Shown here piece after piece: positions 8,779 through 19,523 of a stretch of 64,000 bases of DNA. Origin of the DNA: Rhodobacteraceae bacterium HTCC2083 (GTDB lineage: Bacteria; Pseudomonadota; Alphaproteobacteria; Rhodobacterales; Rhodobacteraceae); contig DS995276.1 of NCBI GenBank assembly GCA_000156115.1, positions 2,652,129 through 2,716,128 on the forward strand, read 5' to 3'. Position 1 is the first letter of the stretch, and each line of letters opens with the position of its first letter. A model generated the notes under the pieces. The model made no database searches. It was not told where the DNA came from and worked only from the letters and a program-made list of their open reading frames with translations. The position numbers were made by a program, and so were the translations under genes.

Positions 8779-10890
8779 ATGGAAACGCTCATTCTTTTCG
8801 CGCCTCTTATCGGCGCACTTATTGGTGGCTTTGGTTGGCGGTTGATCGGTGAAAAAGGCGCAATGTGGGTGACCACGGGCCTGCTCTTTGTCGCATGTTT
8901 CTTTAGCTGGATTGTCTTTTTAGGGCATGACGGCGTCACGGAAAAAGTGCAGATTTTGCGCTGGATCGAAAGTGGTAGCCTGAGTACAGATTGGGCGATC
9001 CGTTTGGACCGCCTCACCGCTATTATGCTCATCGTGATTACGACGGTTTCGGCGCTGGTGCACCTTTATTCCTTTGGCTACATGGCTGACGACCCTCAGT
9101 GGAAAGAGGGCGAAAGCTACAAGCCACGATTCTTCGCATACCTGTCGTTCTTTACATTTGCGATGTTGATGCTGGTGACCTCTGACAATCTTGTGCAGAT
9201 GTTCTTTGGTTGGGAAGGGGTTGGCGTCGCGTCCTACCTATTAATCGGGTTTTACTATCGCAAACCCACAGCAAATGCGGCGGCGATCAAAGCGTTCGTG
9301 GTGAACCGAGTCGGTGATTTCGGTTTCGCGCTGGGTATCTTTGCTCTGTATTACCTTACGGATAGTGTCAAATTCGACGATATCTTCGCCGCAGTTCCGG
9401 CTTTGGCGGAAACAGAGGTCACCTTCCTTTGGGCAGAGTGGAATGCGGCGAACCTGATCGCGGTCCTCTTGTTCATTGGTGCGATGGGTAAATCGGCGCA
9501 GTTGTTCTTGCACACATGGTTGCCGGACGCGATGGAAGGTCCGACACCTGTATCCGCATTGATCCACGCGGCGACAATGGTGACTGCGGGTGTGTTCCTT
9601 GTGTGCCGCATGTCGCCTTTGATGGAATACGCGCCAGAGGCGACAGCCTTAATTACATTTCTAGGTGCAACGACTGCTTTTGTCGCTGCAACCATCGGTT
9701 TGGTGCAAAACGATATCAAGCGCGTGATTGCTTATTCAACGATGTCTCAGCTAGGCTATATGTTTGTGGCCGCGGGCGTTGGTGTTTACTCTGTCGCGAT
9801 GTTCCACCTCTTCACGCATGCGTTCTTCAAGGCGATGTTGTTCCTTGGGGCAGGTTCGGTCATTCATGCGATGCATCATGAACAGGATATGCGTAACTAC
9901 GGTGCTCTTCGGAAGAAAATCCCATACACGTTCTGGGCGATGATGATCGGTACATTAGCGATTACAGGCGTTGGTATCCCATTGTCTGGTTGGATCGGCT
10001 TTGCAGGTTTTGCGTCTAAAGATGCCGTCATCGAAAGCGCCTATGCGGGCACAGATGGCGGTTATGCCTTCTGGATGCTGGTGATAGCGGCGCTGTTCAC
10101 AAGTTTTTATAGCTGGCGTTTGATGTTTCTGACCTTCTACGGAAAGGCGCGCGGCGACAAGCATACACATGAGCACGCACATGAAAGCCCGATGGTGATG
10201 TTGGTGCCACTTGGTGTTCTCAGCCTTGGTGCAATCTTTGCGGGTGCCATCTGGTACGGCAGCTTCTTTGGTAAAACAAATGAGGTCGCGGGCTTCTTTG
10301 GTGTGCCTTACGCGGAAGCGTCAGAGCATGGCGAGAAGGATAATCACTCTGATGATCATGGCGAAACTAGAGTTGACCACGCAACCAAAGACGACGGCAA
10401 GAAAAAGAAAACCTCGTACGCATTCACCGGCAAGCCGGGGGAGGGCGCGATTTACACTGGTAAAGACAACCATGTTCTGCACGACGCGCATTATGTCCCG
10501 ACTTGGGTAAAGCTCAGCCCGTTTATCGCGATGGTGATCGGTTTCTTGTTGGCGATGTGGTTCTACATTTGGGACCCGAAAATGCCCAAGCGTGCTATGG
10601 AAACCAACCGTCCACTTTACAACTTCTTGCTCAACAAATGGTACTTTGATGAGCTTTATGACGCTGTCTTCGTCAAGCCAGCCTCTATGATTGGCCGCTT
10701 CTTCTGGAAGCGCGGCGATGGGAATGTGATTGACGGTACTTTGAACGGTGTGGCGATGGGTGTTGTGCCCTTCTTCACTCGCCTCGCAGGTCGCGCGCAG
10801 TCCGGCTATATCTTTACCTATGCCTTTGCCATGGTGATCGGAATTTTGGTTCTGGTCACTTGGATGACGTTCTCCGGAGGAGCGCACTAA
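8779..10890 (+). CDS. nuoL: NADH-quinone oxidoreductase subunit L
   Basis: NuoL (703 aa) is the distal antiporter-like proton channel of complex I with the long lateral helix. The conserved core [14 protein letters not shown] and the [20 protein letters not shown] segment are present. Between about residues 460 and 575 there is a His/Asp/Lys-rich hydrophilic stretch ([11 protein letters not shown], then [13 protein letters not shown] and a KKKK run), longer than in E. coli NuoL. The stop and the nuoM start share one base (TAATG). Confidence 0.96.
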   Translation: METLILFAPLIGALIGGFGWRLIGEKGAMWVTTGLLFVACFFSWIVFLGHDGVTEKVQILRWIESGSLSTDWAIRLDRLTAIMLIVITTVSALVHLYSFGYMADDPQWKEGESYKPRFFAYLSFFTFAMLMLVTSDNLVQMFFGWEGVGVASYLLIGFYYRKPTANAAAIKAFVVNRVGDFGFALGIFALYYLTDSVKFDDIFAAVPALAETEVTFLWAEWNAANLIAVLLFIGAMGKSAQLFLHTWLPDAMEGPTPVSALIHAATMVTAGVFLVCRMSPLMEYAPEATALITFLGATTAFVAATIGLVQNDIKRVIAYSTMSQLGYMFVAAGVGVYSVAMFHLFTHAFFKAMLFLGAGSVIHAMHHEQDMRNYGALRKKIPYTFWAMMIGTLAITGVGIPLSGWIGFAGFASKDAVIESAYAGTDGGYAFWMLVIAALFTSFYSWRLMFLTFYGKARGDKHTHEHAHESPMVMLVPLGVLSLGAIFAGAIWYGSFFGKTNEVAGFFGVPYAEASEHGEKDNHSDDHGETRVDHATKDDGKKKKTSYAFTGKPGEGAIYTGKDNHVLHDAHYVPTWVKLSPFIAMVIGFLLAMWFYIWDPKMPKRAMETNRPLYNFLLNKWYFDELYDAVFVKPASMIGRFFWKRGDGNVIDGTLNGVAMGVVPFFTRLAGRAQSGYIFTYAFAMVIGILVLVTWMTFSGGAH

Positions 10891-12434
10891 TGGATAACCT
10901 CCTTTCCATTGTCACTTTCATTCCCGCGCTTGCGGCTCTGATTTTGGCGCTTTTCCTACGTGGTAACGATGAAGCGGCGGCGCGTAATGCCAAGTGGTTG
11001 GCTATGATAGCAACAAGCGCTACTTTTTTTGTGTCGCTGTTTATTCTGTTCCAGTTCGATAGCTCCAGCACCGGTTTCCAAATGGTTGAAGAAGCCAGCT
11101 GGGTCATGGGCATGCAGTATAAGATGGGCGTGGATGGAATTTCCGTGCTCTTCGTGATGCTGACGACCTTCATGATGCCACTGGTGATCGCGGCGAGCTG
11201 GGATGTGAATACGCGCGTCAAAGAATATATGATCGCGTTCTTGCTCTTGGAAACACTTATGCTGGGCGTGTTCATGGCGCTTGATCTTGTCTTGTTCTAT
11301 GTTTTCTTCGAGGCGGGCCTAATCCCGATGTTCTTGATCATCGGCATTTGGGGCGGCGCGAACCGTATTTATGCGAGTTTCAAGTTCTTCCTCTACACCT
11401 TCCTAGGATCAGTTCTGATGTTGGTGGCGATGGTGGCGATGTTCGTGGATGCGGGCACTACTGACATTCCAACGCTGATGACGCATTCCTTCGGCTCTGA
11501 GAGCTTCTCACTGCTCGGCATTCAAGTGGTCGGCGGTTTGCAGACGTTGATGTTCCTCGCCTTCTTTGCGAGCTTCGCGGTGAAAATGCCTATGTGGCCT
11601 GTACACACATGGCTGCCGGATGCGCACGTTCAGGCACCGACGGCAGGCTCGGTCGTGCTGGCGGCGATCCTGTTGAAGATGGGAGGCTACGGGTTTTTAC
11701 GCTTTAGCTTGCCAATGTTCCCAGTGGGCGCAGAGGTGATGACACCGCTGATCTTGTGGATGTCTGCGATTGCGATTGTGTACACCTCGCTGGTGGCTCT
11801 GGTGCAGGAAGATATGAAAAAGCTTATCGCTTATTCATCTGTCGCGCATATGGGCTACGTCACAATGGGGATTTTTGCAGCGAACCAGCAGGGAATTGAC
11901 GGCGCGATCTTCCAGATGATCAGCCACGGCTTCATCTCTGGCGCTTTGTTCCTCTGTGTCGGTGTGATCTACGATCGGATGCACACGCGTGAAATTGATG
12001 CTTACGGTGGTCTTGTGACACGCATGCCAGCTTACGCACTGATCTTTATGTTCTTCACGATGGCGAACGTGGGCCTGCCGGGTACATCGGGCTTTGTCGG
12101 TGAATTCCTGACATTGATCGGCGTCTTCCAAGTCAACACCTGGGTTGCGGCAGTTGCAACGGCGGGTGTTATTCTGTCTGCGGCTTACGCGCTTTGGCTT
12201 TATCGCCGTGTTGTGATGGGCGATCTGATCAAAGAAAGCCTGCGCACGATCACCGACATGACAACGCGCGAGCGTGCGATTTTCGCGCCGCTCGTGGTGA
12301 TGACGCTGCTATTGGGTGTCTATCCTGCGCTCGTCCTCGATATCATCGGCCCTTCGGTTGAAGCGCTGGTGTCCAACTATGAAACGGCACTGGCAAGCGC
12401 ACAAGACGCGCTCCAGACTGCCGCCACGAACTAA
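10890..12434 (+). CDS. nuoM: NADH-quinone oxidoreductase subunit M
   Basis: NuoM (514 aa) is an antiporter-like proton channel of complex I. The diagnostic segment [18 protein letters not shown] with the following LLKMGGYG is present, as are the EAGLIPM and [10 protein letters not shown] motifs. The start at 10890 ([10 protein letters not shown]) uses the last base of the nuoL stop and follows TCCGGAGGAG, a strong ribosome binding site. An upstream in-frame codon at 10860 lies inside nuoL and is not needed. Confidence 0.97.
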   Translation: MDNLLSIVTFIPALAALILALFLRGNDEAAARNAKWLAMIATSATFFVSLFILFQFDSSSTGFQMVEEASWVMGMQYKMGVDGISVLFVMLTTFMMPLVIAASWDVNTRVKEYMIAFLLLETLMLGVFMALDLVLFYVFFEAGLIPMFLIIGIWGGANRIYASFKFFLYTFLGSVLMLVAMVAMFVDAGTTDIPTLMTHSFGSESFSLLGIQVVGGLQTLMFLAFFASFAVKMPMWPVHTWLPDAHVQAPTAGSVVLAAILLKMGGYGFLRFSLPMFPVGAEVMTPLILWMSAIAIVYTSLVALVQEDMKKLIAYSSVAHMGYVTMGIFAANQQGIDGAIFQMISHGFISGALFLCVGVIYDRMHTREIDAYGGLVTRMPAYALIFMFFTMANVGLPGTSGFVGEFLTLIGVFQVNTWVAAVATAGVILSAAYALWLYRRVVMGDLIKESLRTITDMTTRERAIFAPLVVMTLLLGVYPALVLDIIGPSVEALVSNYETALASAQDALQTAATN

Positions 12435-12449
12435 AGAAAGCGCTGCACC

Positions 12450-13892
12450 ATGATACAGGCTGACCTGAACATCATACTGCCGGAAATTAGTCTGTCGCTC
12501 TTAGCAATAGGAGCTTTGTTAGGCGCGGTCTACACATCCAAGGACAAAATGGGTCCTTTGCTGGTTTGGGCGACGGCGGCTGTGTTTCTTGCGCTGGCGC
12601 TTTGGATCGGCCTGAGCGGCGAAGGTACGAATGAAGCCTTTGGCGGAATGTTCGTCGACGATGCGTTTTCGCGCTTTGCAAAGGTTGCCATTTTGCTGTC
12701 CTCTGCTGCCGTGTTGGTGATGAGCCAGGAATATATGCAACGTAAAGGCTTGCTGCGCTTTGAATACCCTGTGCTTGTCGCGCTAAGCGTGGTCGGCATG
12801 ATGGTCATGGTCTCGGCCGGTGATCTGATGACGCTTTACATGGGCCTCGAATTGCAATCGCTTGCGCTTTACGTGGTGGCGTCCTTGCGTCGCGACAGTG
12901 CGCGCTCGACCGAAGCCGGCCTTAAGTATTTCGTCCTTGGCGCGCTTAGCTCTGGTTTGCTGCTCTATGGCGCATCGCTGACATACGGCTACGCTGGTAC
13001 GACGTTGTTCTCCGGCATCATCCAGACCGCAACAGAGGGTCATATCTCAATTGGCTTGCTCTTTGGCCTGGTGTTCATCATTTCGGGTCTCGCGTTCAAG
13101 GTTTCCGCCGTGCCGTTTCACATGTGGACGCCCGACGTTTATGAAGGCGCACCAACGCCGGTCACGGCGTTCTTTGCGACAGCGCCGAAAATCGCGGCTA
13201 TGGGCCTTTTTGCGCGTGTTTTGCATGACGCGTTCGGTGGGGCTGTCAGCGATTGGAGCCAAGTGATCGCTTTGCTTTCGCTTGTGTCCATGTTCCTTGG
13301 TGCCTTCGCAGCCATTGGTCAAACCAACATCAAACGTCTGATGGCCTTCTCGTCCATCGCGCATATGGGCTATGCGCTTATGGGCCTCGCGGCGGGAACG
13401 GTTTTGGGTGTTGAAGCGATGCTCGTTTATATGGCGATCTATGTGACGATGAATATCGGAACCTTTGCGTTCATCCTGTCGATGGAGAAGGACGGCCAAG
13501 CGGTGACTGATATTGGCGCGCTTAACCAATACGCAAAACGCGAGCCAGGCAAAGCCTTGGCGATGCTGATCTTGCTGTTCTCCATGGCGGGTGTGCCGCC
13601 GATGGTTGGCTTCTTTGGCAAGCTTTACGTACTGCGTGCCGCTTATGAGGCGGGGCTTGCATGGCTCGCTGTGGCTGGAGTGATCGCGTCAGTCATCGGA
13701 GCCTACTATTACCTGCGTATCGTCTTTTACATGTACTTCGGCGAAGAGCCGGATGAGACTCTCGACAAGAGCAACTCGCCCGTGCTGTGGGGCTTCTTGA
13801 TGGCTTCGGCAGCCATCATGGTCTTGGGCCTGATCAACCTCTTCGGTGTTGAAAGTGCAGCGGCAGCAGCGGCGGCGACGCTTGTTAACTAA
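12450..13892 (+). CDS. nuoN: NADH-quinone oxidoreductase subunit N
   Basis: NuoN (480 aa) is the third antiporter-like subunit. Typical segments are [32 protein letters not shown] and the [14 protein letters not shown] motif near the end. It is the last complex I gene of the operon. The following birA probably starts at TTG 13882, inside the last codons of nuoN, so the transcript likely continues. Confidence 0.97.
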   Translation: MIQADLNIILPEISLSLLAIGALLGAVYTSKDKMGPLLVWATAAVFLALALWIGLSGEGTNEAFGGMFVDDAFSRFAKVAILLSSAAVLVMSQEYMQRKGLLRFEYPVLVALSVVGMMVMVSAGDLMTLYMGLELQSLALYVVASLRRDSARSTEAGLKYFVLGALSSGLLLYGASLTYGYAGTTLFSGIIQTATEGHISIGLLFGLVFIISGLAFKVSAVPFHMWTPDVYEGAPTPVTAFFATAPKIAAMGLFARVLHDAFGGAVSDWSQVIALLSLVSMFLGAFAAIGQTNIKRLMAFSSIAHMGYALMGLAAGTVLGVEAMLVYMAIYVTMNIGTFAFILSMEKDGQAVTDIGALNQYAKREPGKALAMLILLFSMAGVPPMVGFFGKLYVLRAAYEAGLAWLAVAGVIASVIGAYYYLRIVFYMYFGEEPDETLDKSNSPVLWGFLMASAAIMVLGLINLFGVESAAAAAAATLVN

Positions 13893-14640
13893 GACAGGCT
13901 TTCCACTTGGCTATGGCCGACGCGTGTTGTCCGAGATCGACAGCACCAACGCAGAAGCTGCGCGCATCGCCGGAACGCTTGCAGGACCGGAATGGATCTT
14001 GGCTCTGAACCAGACCGCGTCGCGTGGCCGTCGTGGCCGGGCGTGGCACTTTCCCAAAGGTAATTTCGCCGCCACTTTGGTGCTACATCCGCGAGAGGCC
14101 CCCGATGTGGTTGCGCTGCGCTCTTTCGTGGCCTCGCTCGCGCTTTATGATGCGCTCGTTGCCTGCGGTGTGCAGGCGCAATCGCTTGCGCTGAAATGGC
14201 CAAATGATGTGTTGCTCAATGGTGGCAAAGTCGCTGGAATCTTGCTGGAAAGCATAGGGGCAGGCGGCGGGGTTTCGCATCTCGCGATTGGGATCGGCGT
14301 GAACCTTGCGGATGCGCCTCTGGCCTCAGACGTGGAAGCTCTGGCGATGCGACCTGTCTCACTCTTGTCAGAAGCTGGCGTTGCGATCTCACCCGAAGAT
14401 TTCCTTGATTTGCTGGCCAGCGCCTACGCGCGCCAAGAGAGCCAGTTCACTACCTATGGGTTTGCCGCGATCCGCGACGCTTGGCTCGCACGCGCAGCAA
14501 AACTGGGCGAGGTGATCACAGCGCGCACCATGAACAGTGAAACAACTGGCACGTTCGAGACGGTAGACGCACAGGGCAACCTTGTTCTAAAGACCTCTGA
14601 GGGCCGTGTGGCAATTGCCGCCGCGGATGTATTTTTCTAA
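13882..14640 (+). CDS. birA: Biotin--[acetyl-CoA-carboxylase] ligase
   Basis: This enzyme activates biotin with ATP and attaches it to the carrier lysine of acetyl-CoA carboxylase. Catalytic signatures are SRGRRGRAW (biotinoyl-AMP loop), [20 protein letters not shown] and IGIGVNL. It lacks the N-terminal DNA-binding domain of E. coli BirA, so it should be a ligase only (252 aa). I prefer a TTG start at 13882 overlapping the end of nuoN, since homologues begin just before [14 protein letters not shown]. The frame is open back to GTG 13846, but those residues are Arg/Gln-rich read-through of nuoN. Confidence 0.9.
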   Translation: MLTKTGFPLGYGRRVLSEIDSTNAEAARIAGTLAGPEWILALNQTASRGRRGRAWHFPKGNFAATLVLHPREAPDVVALRSFVASLALYDALVACGVQAQSLALKWPNDVLLNGGKVAGILLESIGAGGGVSHLAIGIGVNLADAPLASDVEALAMRPVSLLSEAGVAISPEDFLDLLASAYARQESQFTTYGFAAIRDAWLARAAKLGEVITARTMNSETTGTFETVDAQGNLVLKTSEGRVAIAAADVFF

Positions 14641-14655
14641 ACGCGGAGAGACGCG

Positions 14656-15429
14656 ATGCTTCTGGCGATTGATTGCGGCAATACAAATACGGTGTTTTCA
14701 ATTTGGGACGGCACGACTTGGCTCTGCACGCTGCGCACCTCAACCCATCACGGGCGTACCGCGGATGCGTATTTCACTTGGTTTTCTACCTTGGTGAAGC
14801 ACTACGATATCGAACTCGACATTAAAGATGTGATCATTTCAGCGACGGTGCCGCGCGTTGTGTTTAACTTGCGTATTTTTTCGGATCGCTTTTTCAATTG
14901 CCGCCCTTTGGTCGTTGGCAAGCCGGAGTGCGCGCTGCCAAATGCGCCACGTGTTGATGCGGGCACGAAGGTAGGTCCTGATCGTTTGGCCAATGCGGCA
15001 GGGGCCTATGATCGCCACGGCGGCAATGTGGTCGTTGTGGATTTTGGCACCGCGACCAATTTCGATGTGGTCGCAGAGGATGGCGCATATGTAGGCGGGG
15101 TAATTTCGCCTGGCGTGAATCTCTCGCTTGAAGCGCTGGCACTTGGTGCGGCTGCGCTCCCGCATGTGGATATTTCCCAGCCAGAGCATGTAATCGGCGT
15201 GAATACGGTCGAATGCATCCAGTCAGGTGTGTTCTGGGGCTATACAGGCCTCATTGAAGGTATTACCAGCCGGATTAAGAATGAATATGGCAAGCCGATG
15301 AAAGTGGTTGGCACAGGCGGTCTTGCCCCGCTGTTTGCGTCAGCCGAAAACTTGTTTGATGTGATTGAAGATGACCTGACAATGCATGGTCTGATCGTAA
15401 TCCACGAGCATAATAAAAAGAACGGATAA
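14656..15429 (+). CDS. coaX: Type III pantothenate kinase
   Basis: CoaX (257 aa) phosphorylates pantothenate in the first step of coenzyme A synthesis and needs a monovalent cation. The ASKHA-fold motifs are visible: LAIDCGNTNTVFSIW at the N terminus, KVGPDRLANAAGA, VVDFGTATNFDVV and GGVISPGVNLS. A GGAGAG ribosome binding site precedes ATG 14656. The order birA-coaX-rnj after nuoN suggests one transcript. Confidence 0.95.
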   Translation: MLLAIDCGNTNTVFSIWDGTTWLCTLRTSTHHGRTADAYFTWFSTLVKHYDIELDIKDVIISATVPRVVFNLRIFSDRFFNCRPLVVGKPECALPNAPRVDAGTKVGPDRLANAAGAYDRHGGNVVVVDFGTATNFDVVAEDGAYVGGVISPGVNLSLEALALGAAALPHVDISQPEHVIGVNTVECIQSGVFWGYTGLIEGITSRIKNEYGKPMKVVGTGGLAPLFASAENLFDVIEDDLTMHGLIVIHEHNKKNG

Positions 15430-15435
15430 ACCGAA

Positions 15436-17103
15436 ATGAGCGCAGAGCGTTTGATCTACCTTCCCCTTGGCGGGGCGGGCGAAATTGGCATGAATGCCTA
15501 TGTGTACGGCTACGGGAAACCGGGCAAAGAAAAACTGATCCTTGTGGATCTTGGCGTGACCTTCCCTGACATGGACGGCACCCCGGGTGTCGATTTGATC
15601 CTGCCCGATATTACATGGCTGAAAGAGCGCCGGAATGATTTGGAAGCGATCTTTATCACCCACGCACATGAGGATCATGTTGGTGCGATTGGTCACTTTT
15701 ATGAGCAACTGAAAGCGCCGATTTATACGCGCGCGTTTACGGCGAATATCGCGCGTCGCAAGCTCGATGAATATGGGGTTGAAGCGAAAGCAGTCACGAC
15801 TGTTTCCCCGTGGCCTGAAGTTGTGAAAGCGGGACCGTTTAGCGTTGGCTTCTTGCCTATCTCACATTCCATCCCCGAAAGCTCTGGTCTGTGCATCGAC
15901 AGCCCTGACGGGCGAGTTTTGCACACAGGCGATTTCAAAATCGACAAAACCCCACTGGTGGGCGAAGCGTTTGATGAGCAACTCTGGCGCGATGTATCCA
16001 AAGACGGCGTCAAAGCGCTGGTCTGCGATTCAACAAACGTGTTTTCGTTGAATGAAGGCCGCTCCGAAATCACCGTAGGGCCTGAGATTGAAAAATTGAT
16101 CAAGGATCAGCCTGGCATGGTTGTGGCAACGACCTTCGCCTCGAACGTGGCGCGGGTGAAAACGTTGGCAGAAGCTGGCGTGCGGGCAGGACGGTCTGTC
16201 GTGCTCTTGGGTCGTGCGATGCGCCGCATGGTGGAAGCCTCGATCGAAACGGGCGTGCTCAGCGACTTCCCGACCTGCATCAATCCTGAAGACGCAACGC
16301 AACTGCCGCGCGAAAATGTGATGCTTCTCGTGACAGGTTCCCAAGGCGAACGCCGCGCGGCCTCTGCGCAATTGGCGCGTGGCAAGTACCAAGGCCTGAC
16401 GTTGAAAGAAGGCGATACGTTCCTGTTTTCTTCCAAAACGATCCCCGGAAACGAGCGTGGCGTGATATACATTATCAATCAACTCTCTGAAAAGGGTGTG
16501 GATGTGATCGACGACAGCTCTGGCCTCTATCATGTTTCGGGTCACGCGAACCGTCCTGATCTTGAAAAGATGCACGAAATCACAAAGCCACAAATGTTGA
16601 TTCCGATGCACGGCGAACACCGCCACCTGCGCACGCATGTGAAGATCGCTGAAGCCAAGGGATTGAAGGGGGTCGTCGCGGTTAACGGCATGATGATTGA
16701 CCTCTCAGGCAATGCGCCAAAGGTTGCAGATTACATCGAAACAGGACGCACGTATCTGGACGGTTCCGTGCAAGTCGGCGCGCTTGACGGCGTGGTGCGC
16801 GACCGTATGCGCATGGCTATGAATGGACACATCACTGTGACGGTCATCATCGATGAAAACGATGAAATGCTAGGCGATCCATGGTGCGAACTGATGGGCC
16901 TTGCGGATCAAGGCAAGTCGCGCGCGCCGCTGGTCGATGTGGTTGAAGAAGACCTCAGCCAGTTAATCGGTCGCTCAAACGGTAAGACCATGCGCGACGA
17001 CAAGAAGCTGGAAGAGGCGATCAAACGCCAAGTGCGTCAAAGCTGCAATGCCGAGATCGGTAAAAATCCGGAAGTCACGATTGTGGTGTCGCGGCTAGCC
17101 TAA
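15436..17103 (+). CDS. rnj: Ribonuclease J
   Basis: RNase J (555 aa) is a zinc-dependent endo- and 5'-exoribonuclease of the beta-CASP metallo-beta-lactamase family. It starts with the fold's LPLGGAGEIGMN motif and has the metal-binding THAHEDHVGAIGHF near residue 75. Later motifs are HTGDFKID, SGHANRPDLEKMHEI and the LIPMHGEHRHL segment. It overlaps the convergent MarR gene by 4 nt at its 3' end. Confidence 0.95.
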   Translation: MSAERLIYLPLGGAGEIGMNAYVYGYGKPGKEKLILVDLGVTFPDMDGTPGVDLILPDITWLKERRNDLEAIFITHAHEDHVGAIGHFYEQLKAPIYTRAFTANIARRKLDEYGVEAKAVTTVSPWPEVVKAGPFSVGFLPISHSIPESSGLCIDSPDGRVLHTGDFKIDKTPLVGEAFDEQLWRDVSKDGVKALVCDSTNVFSLNEGRSEITVGPEIEKLIKDQPGMVVATTFASNVARVKTLAEAGVRAGRSVVLLGRAMRRMVEASIETGVLSDFPTCINPEDATQLPRENVMLLVTGSQGERRAASAQLARGKYQGLTLKEGDTFLFSSKTIPGNERGVIYIINQLSEKGVDVIDDSSGLYHVSGHANRPDLEKMHEITKPQMLIPMHGEHRHLRTHVKIAEAKGLKGVVAVNGMMIDLSGNAPKVADYIETGRTYLDGSVQVGALDGVVRDRMRMAMNGHITVTVIIDENDEMLGDPWCELMGLADQGKSRAPLVDVVEEDLSQLIGRSNGKTMRDDKKLEEAIKRQVRQSCNAEIGKNPEVTIVVSRLA

Positions 17104-17513
17104 AACCGGTTCTTGTCGAGCCAATCAACCAATCTGAAGAGCCGCGCGGTGAGGGATGCTATGTCCTCATCGCGCCACCCTTCCATCATTGCCAGATAAT
17201 CAGGTAAGAGCGCCTGTTGCACATCTTGAAGATGGGCATGCCCCGCCTGATTGAGAAACACGTGCTTCGCGCGCGCATCGTTTTGCATCGCTTCGAAACG
17301 TGCCCAGCCCATGCCCTCAAATTTACTAACATTCTTGGATACGGCAGGTTGTTTCACTTCAACGGCGGCGGCAATCGTGGTCACGCTTTGCCCTTCAGGC
17401 ATGCGACGGGCGAGGTAATTCAGAACCGAGAATTGTGCCTCCGTAAGGCCAAATCGATCCAGCATTGCGCCCATTCTTGTGTTGAATAACTGTGTGCTGA
17501 TACTGAGAGCCAT
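17100..17513 (-). CDS. MarR-family transcriptional regulator
   Basis: A 137-aa winged-helix regulator. The region from about residue 22 (LTEAQFSVLNYLARR) through TTIAAAVEVKQPAVSKNVSKFEGMGWARF is the MarR DNA-binding fold, followed by a beta-wing with NDARAKHVFL. It is divergent from a small membrane protein gene 33 bp away, so that gene may be its target. No ligand is evident. It converges with rnj. Confidence 0.85.
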   Translation of the reverse strand: MALSISTQLFNTRMGAMLDRFGLTEAQFSVLNYLARRMPEGQSVTTIAAAVEVKQPAVSKNVSKFEGMGWARFEAMQNDARAKHVFLNQAGHAHLQDVQQALLPDYLAMMEGWRDEDIASLTARLFRLVDWLDKNRF

Positions 17514-17545
17514 CCCAAGTTTCGCATATTTTTTATCGTGTTCTG

Positions 17546-17779
17546 GTGATTTTCTTTGGCATCTGCTTCGGCACTTTAGGTGCGCTTGAAAACTTGATGT
17601 CGTGCTGGCTAATGCAATTCGAGACTGTCATCCCGCAGATGTTGACCTACAACAATTCCAGCTTTGCGGCGCACAAGTTTATCTCGTTCACGATAGCGAT
17701 AGCACTGGTGATTGCCGCTATTGTCACTGGGTTGATCTCAGGTGGAATGCGGATGATCCGCCCGACGCGAATGGCTTAA
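17546..17779 (+). CDS. Small two-helix membrane protein
   Basis: A 77-aa ORF starting at GTG with two hydrophobic segments (about residues 1-22 and 45-68) and a basic C terminus (MRMIRPTRMA). The two-helix layout recalls DUF2798-type proteins, but I cannot confirm this. It is divergent from the MarR regulator and followed by a strong terminator, so it looks like a single-gene transcript under MarR-type control. The true start is uncertain because the frame is open upstream without an ATG. Confidence 0.55.
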   Translation: MIFFGICFGTLGALENLMSCWLMQFETVIPQMLTYNNSSFAAHKFISFTIAIALVIAAIVTGLISGGMRMIRPTRMA

Positions 17780-17787
17780 AACAAAAT

Positions 17788-17825
17788 AAAAGCCCCAAAC
17801 CGCTATCTGCGTGTTTGGGGCTTTT
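17788..17825. terminator. Bidirectional intrinsic terminator
   Basis: A 12-bp perfect stem, AAAGCCCCAAAC / GTTTGGGGCTTT, with a 12-nt loop. It has a T run on the + side and an A run before it, giving a U tract on the minus transcript too. It lies between the + strand small membrane gene and the 3' end of the minus-strand helicase, so it can serve both. Confidence 0.9.
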
Positions 17826-17844
17826 TCATTTCAATATTAGTGCT

Positions 17845-19332
17845 TTAGTTTGCGCTGCGTTCTTCAAAGCTCATAGCGATAAAGCCGGGAAGGTGATCGC
17901 CCAATCCCACAACGTTGTTGTTGCCGCCACCACGTCCACGGTTGGAGCGGCTGAGTGTGTTGTTCTCGCGTGGGGCTTGCTTGGGTGCCTCTGGTTTCGG
18001 CTCTGCCTTAGCAGGTTCAACCTCAGCCGCAACGACGGGTGCGTCAGCCTGAACTTCCGTTTTTGGCGAATCGTCCTTAGGCTTGTTGCGCGAACGTGCG
18101 CGCGTGCGCTTTGGCTTGTCTTCGCGCGCGGGCGATGCGCCATCAGCTCTTGCCTCGCTCGGCGCAGGGGCGTCAGCAGGCTTCAACGGGTTGTCGATGC
18201 GCGTGATCTGCTTCTGGATCAGCTTTTCAATCGCGTCGAAATTTTTCTCGTCCCGTGGTACGCAGATCATCACGGCTTTGCCATCGCGACCAGCGCGGCC
18301 TGTACGACCAATGCGATGCACATAGTCTTCTGCGTGGCTTGGTACATCAAAGTTGAAAACGTGGCTCACCGAAGGGACATCAAGTCCGCGCGCCGCAACA
18401 TCAGAGGCAACAAGAAAGCGCAAACCGCCTTCGCGAAAGCCGTCCAAGGTCTTTGTGCGCTGGCTTTGATCGAGATCGCCATGAATGGGCGCTGCATCAT
18501 ATCCATACTTTTTCAATGACTTAGCAACGACATCCACATCCATTTTGCGGTTACAGAAGATGATCGCGTTGGTGCAGGCGTCACCTTCAGCGTCGATCAA
18601 TTTGCGCAGTGCTTTGCGCTTTTCCGTGCCTTCGCGATCCTTGCGTGAGCCTTTGAACATCATCACGACCTGTTCGATGTTCTCGGACGCGGTCGCCTGA
18701 CGCGCAACTTCGACGCGAGCAGGGTTGGATAGGAAGGTGTTGGTGATGCGTTCGATTTCTGGGGCCATAGTTGCCGAGAAGAACAGCGTTTGACGGGTAA
18801 AGGGCGTTAGGCCAAAGATACGTTCGATATCGGGAATGAAGCCCATGTCGAGCATGCGATCGGCCTCGTCAACGACCATGACCTGCACGCCTGTCAACAA
18901 CAGTTTGCCGCGCTCAACGTGATCCAGCAGGCGACCGGGTGTTGCGATCAGCACGTCCACGCCCTTGTCGATCAGGCGGTCCTGTTCTTTAAACGACACG
19001 CCCCCGATCAAAAGCGCTTTGCTTAGTTTCTTGTGGTATTTCGTATATGTGTCGAAATTTTCGGCAACTTGTGCGGCCAATTCGCGCGTCGGGCAGAGCA
19101 CCAAAGAGCGCGGCATGCGCGCGCGTGCACGACCTTTGCCCAGCATGGTGATCATCGGCAGCGTGAAGCTCGCGGTTTTACCCGTGCCCGTTTGCGCAAT
19201 TCCGAGGACATCGCGGCCTTCCAGCGCTGGTGGAATCGCGCCTTCTTGGATCGGGGTTGGGGATTCGTAGCCAGCATCATCGATGGCTTTAAGGACCTTT
19301 GGGTCCAGATTCAGATCTGAGAACTTTGTCAT
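17845..19332 (-). CDS. DEAD-box ATP-dependent RNA helicase (RhlE-like)
   Basis: A 495-aa RNA helicase. The N-terminal RecA domain shows the Q motif (GYESPTPIQEGAIP), Walker A AQTGTGKT, motif II VDEAD and motif III FFSATM. The C-terminal domain shows ARGLDVPSVSHVFNFD and HRIGRTGRAGR. After about residue 390 comes a disordered tail rich in Pro/Lys/Arg/Ala that ends with an SNRGRGGGNNN stretch, as in RhlE-type cold-adaptation and ribosome-assembly helicases. Start ATG 19332 (MTKFSDLNLDPKVL) is preferred over an in-frame upstream codon at 19371. Confidence 0.93.
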   Translation of the reverse strand: MTKFSDLNLDPKVLKAIDDAGYESPTPIQEGAIPPALEGRDVLGIAQTGTGKTASFTLPMITMLGKGRARARMPRSLVLCPTRELAAQVAENFDTYTKYHKKLSKALLIGGVSFKEQDRLIDKGVDVLIATPGRLLDHVERGKLLLTGVQVMVVDEADRMLDMGFIPDIERIFGLTPFTRQTLFFSATMAPEIERITNTFLSNPARVEVARQATASENIEQVVMMFKGSRKDREGTEKRKALRKLIDAEGDACTNAIIFCNRKMDVDVVAKSLKKYGYDAAPIHGDLDQSQRTKTLDGFREGGLRFLVASDVAARGLDVPSVSHVFNFDVPSHAEDYVHRIGRTGRAGRDGKAVMICVPRDEKNFDAIEKLIQKQITRIDNPLKPADAPAPSEARADGASPAREDKPKRTRARSRNKPKDDSPKTEVQADAPVVAAEVEPAKAEPKPEAPKQAPRENNTLSRSNRGRGGGNNNVVGLGDHLPGFIAMSFEERSAN

Positions 19333-19523
19333 GTGTTTCCGTAGCTTACGGACACAATTTGGCCCGTGCATCTAGGTCAGGCCAAATCCGATTGATCGAG
19401 TGTCTTTGCACTCCATGGGCCTTGGACGACGGGATAGCGAAAAAGCTGCCTGCGGTCAAATCCCCTTGGATTTATATCGATTTTTAGCGGACTTAGGGAC
19501 AAGAATAGCGCAGTTTGTTTCCG

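Noticed and set aside
18083..18325. Plus-strand ORFs within the helicase gene
   Set aside because: They are antisense frames of the DEAD-box gene with no start signal or known domain.
19333..19523. Intergenic region before the helicase as a possible small RNA or riboswitch
   Set aside because: I see no conserved aptamer, strong stem or terminator there. It is probably only the promoter region.
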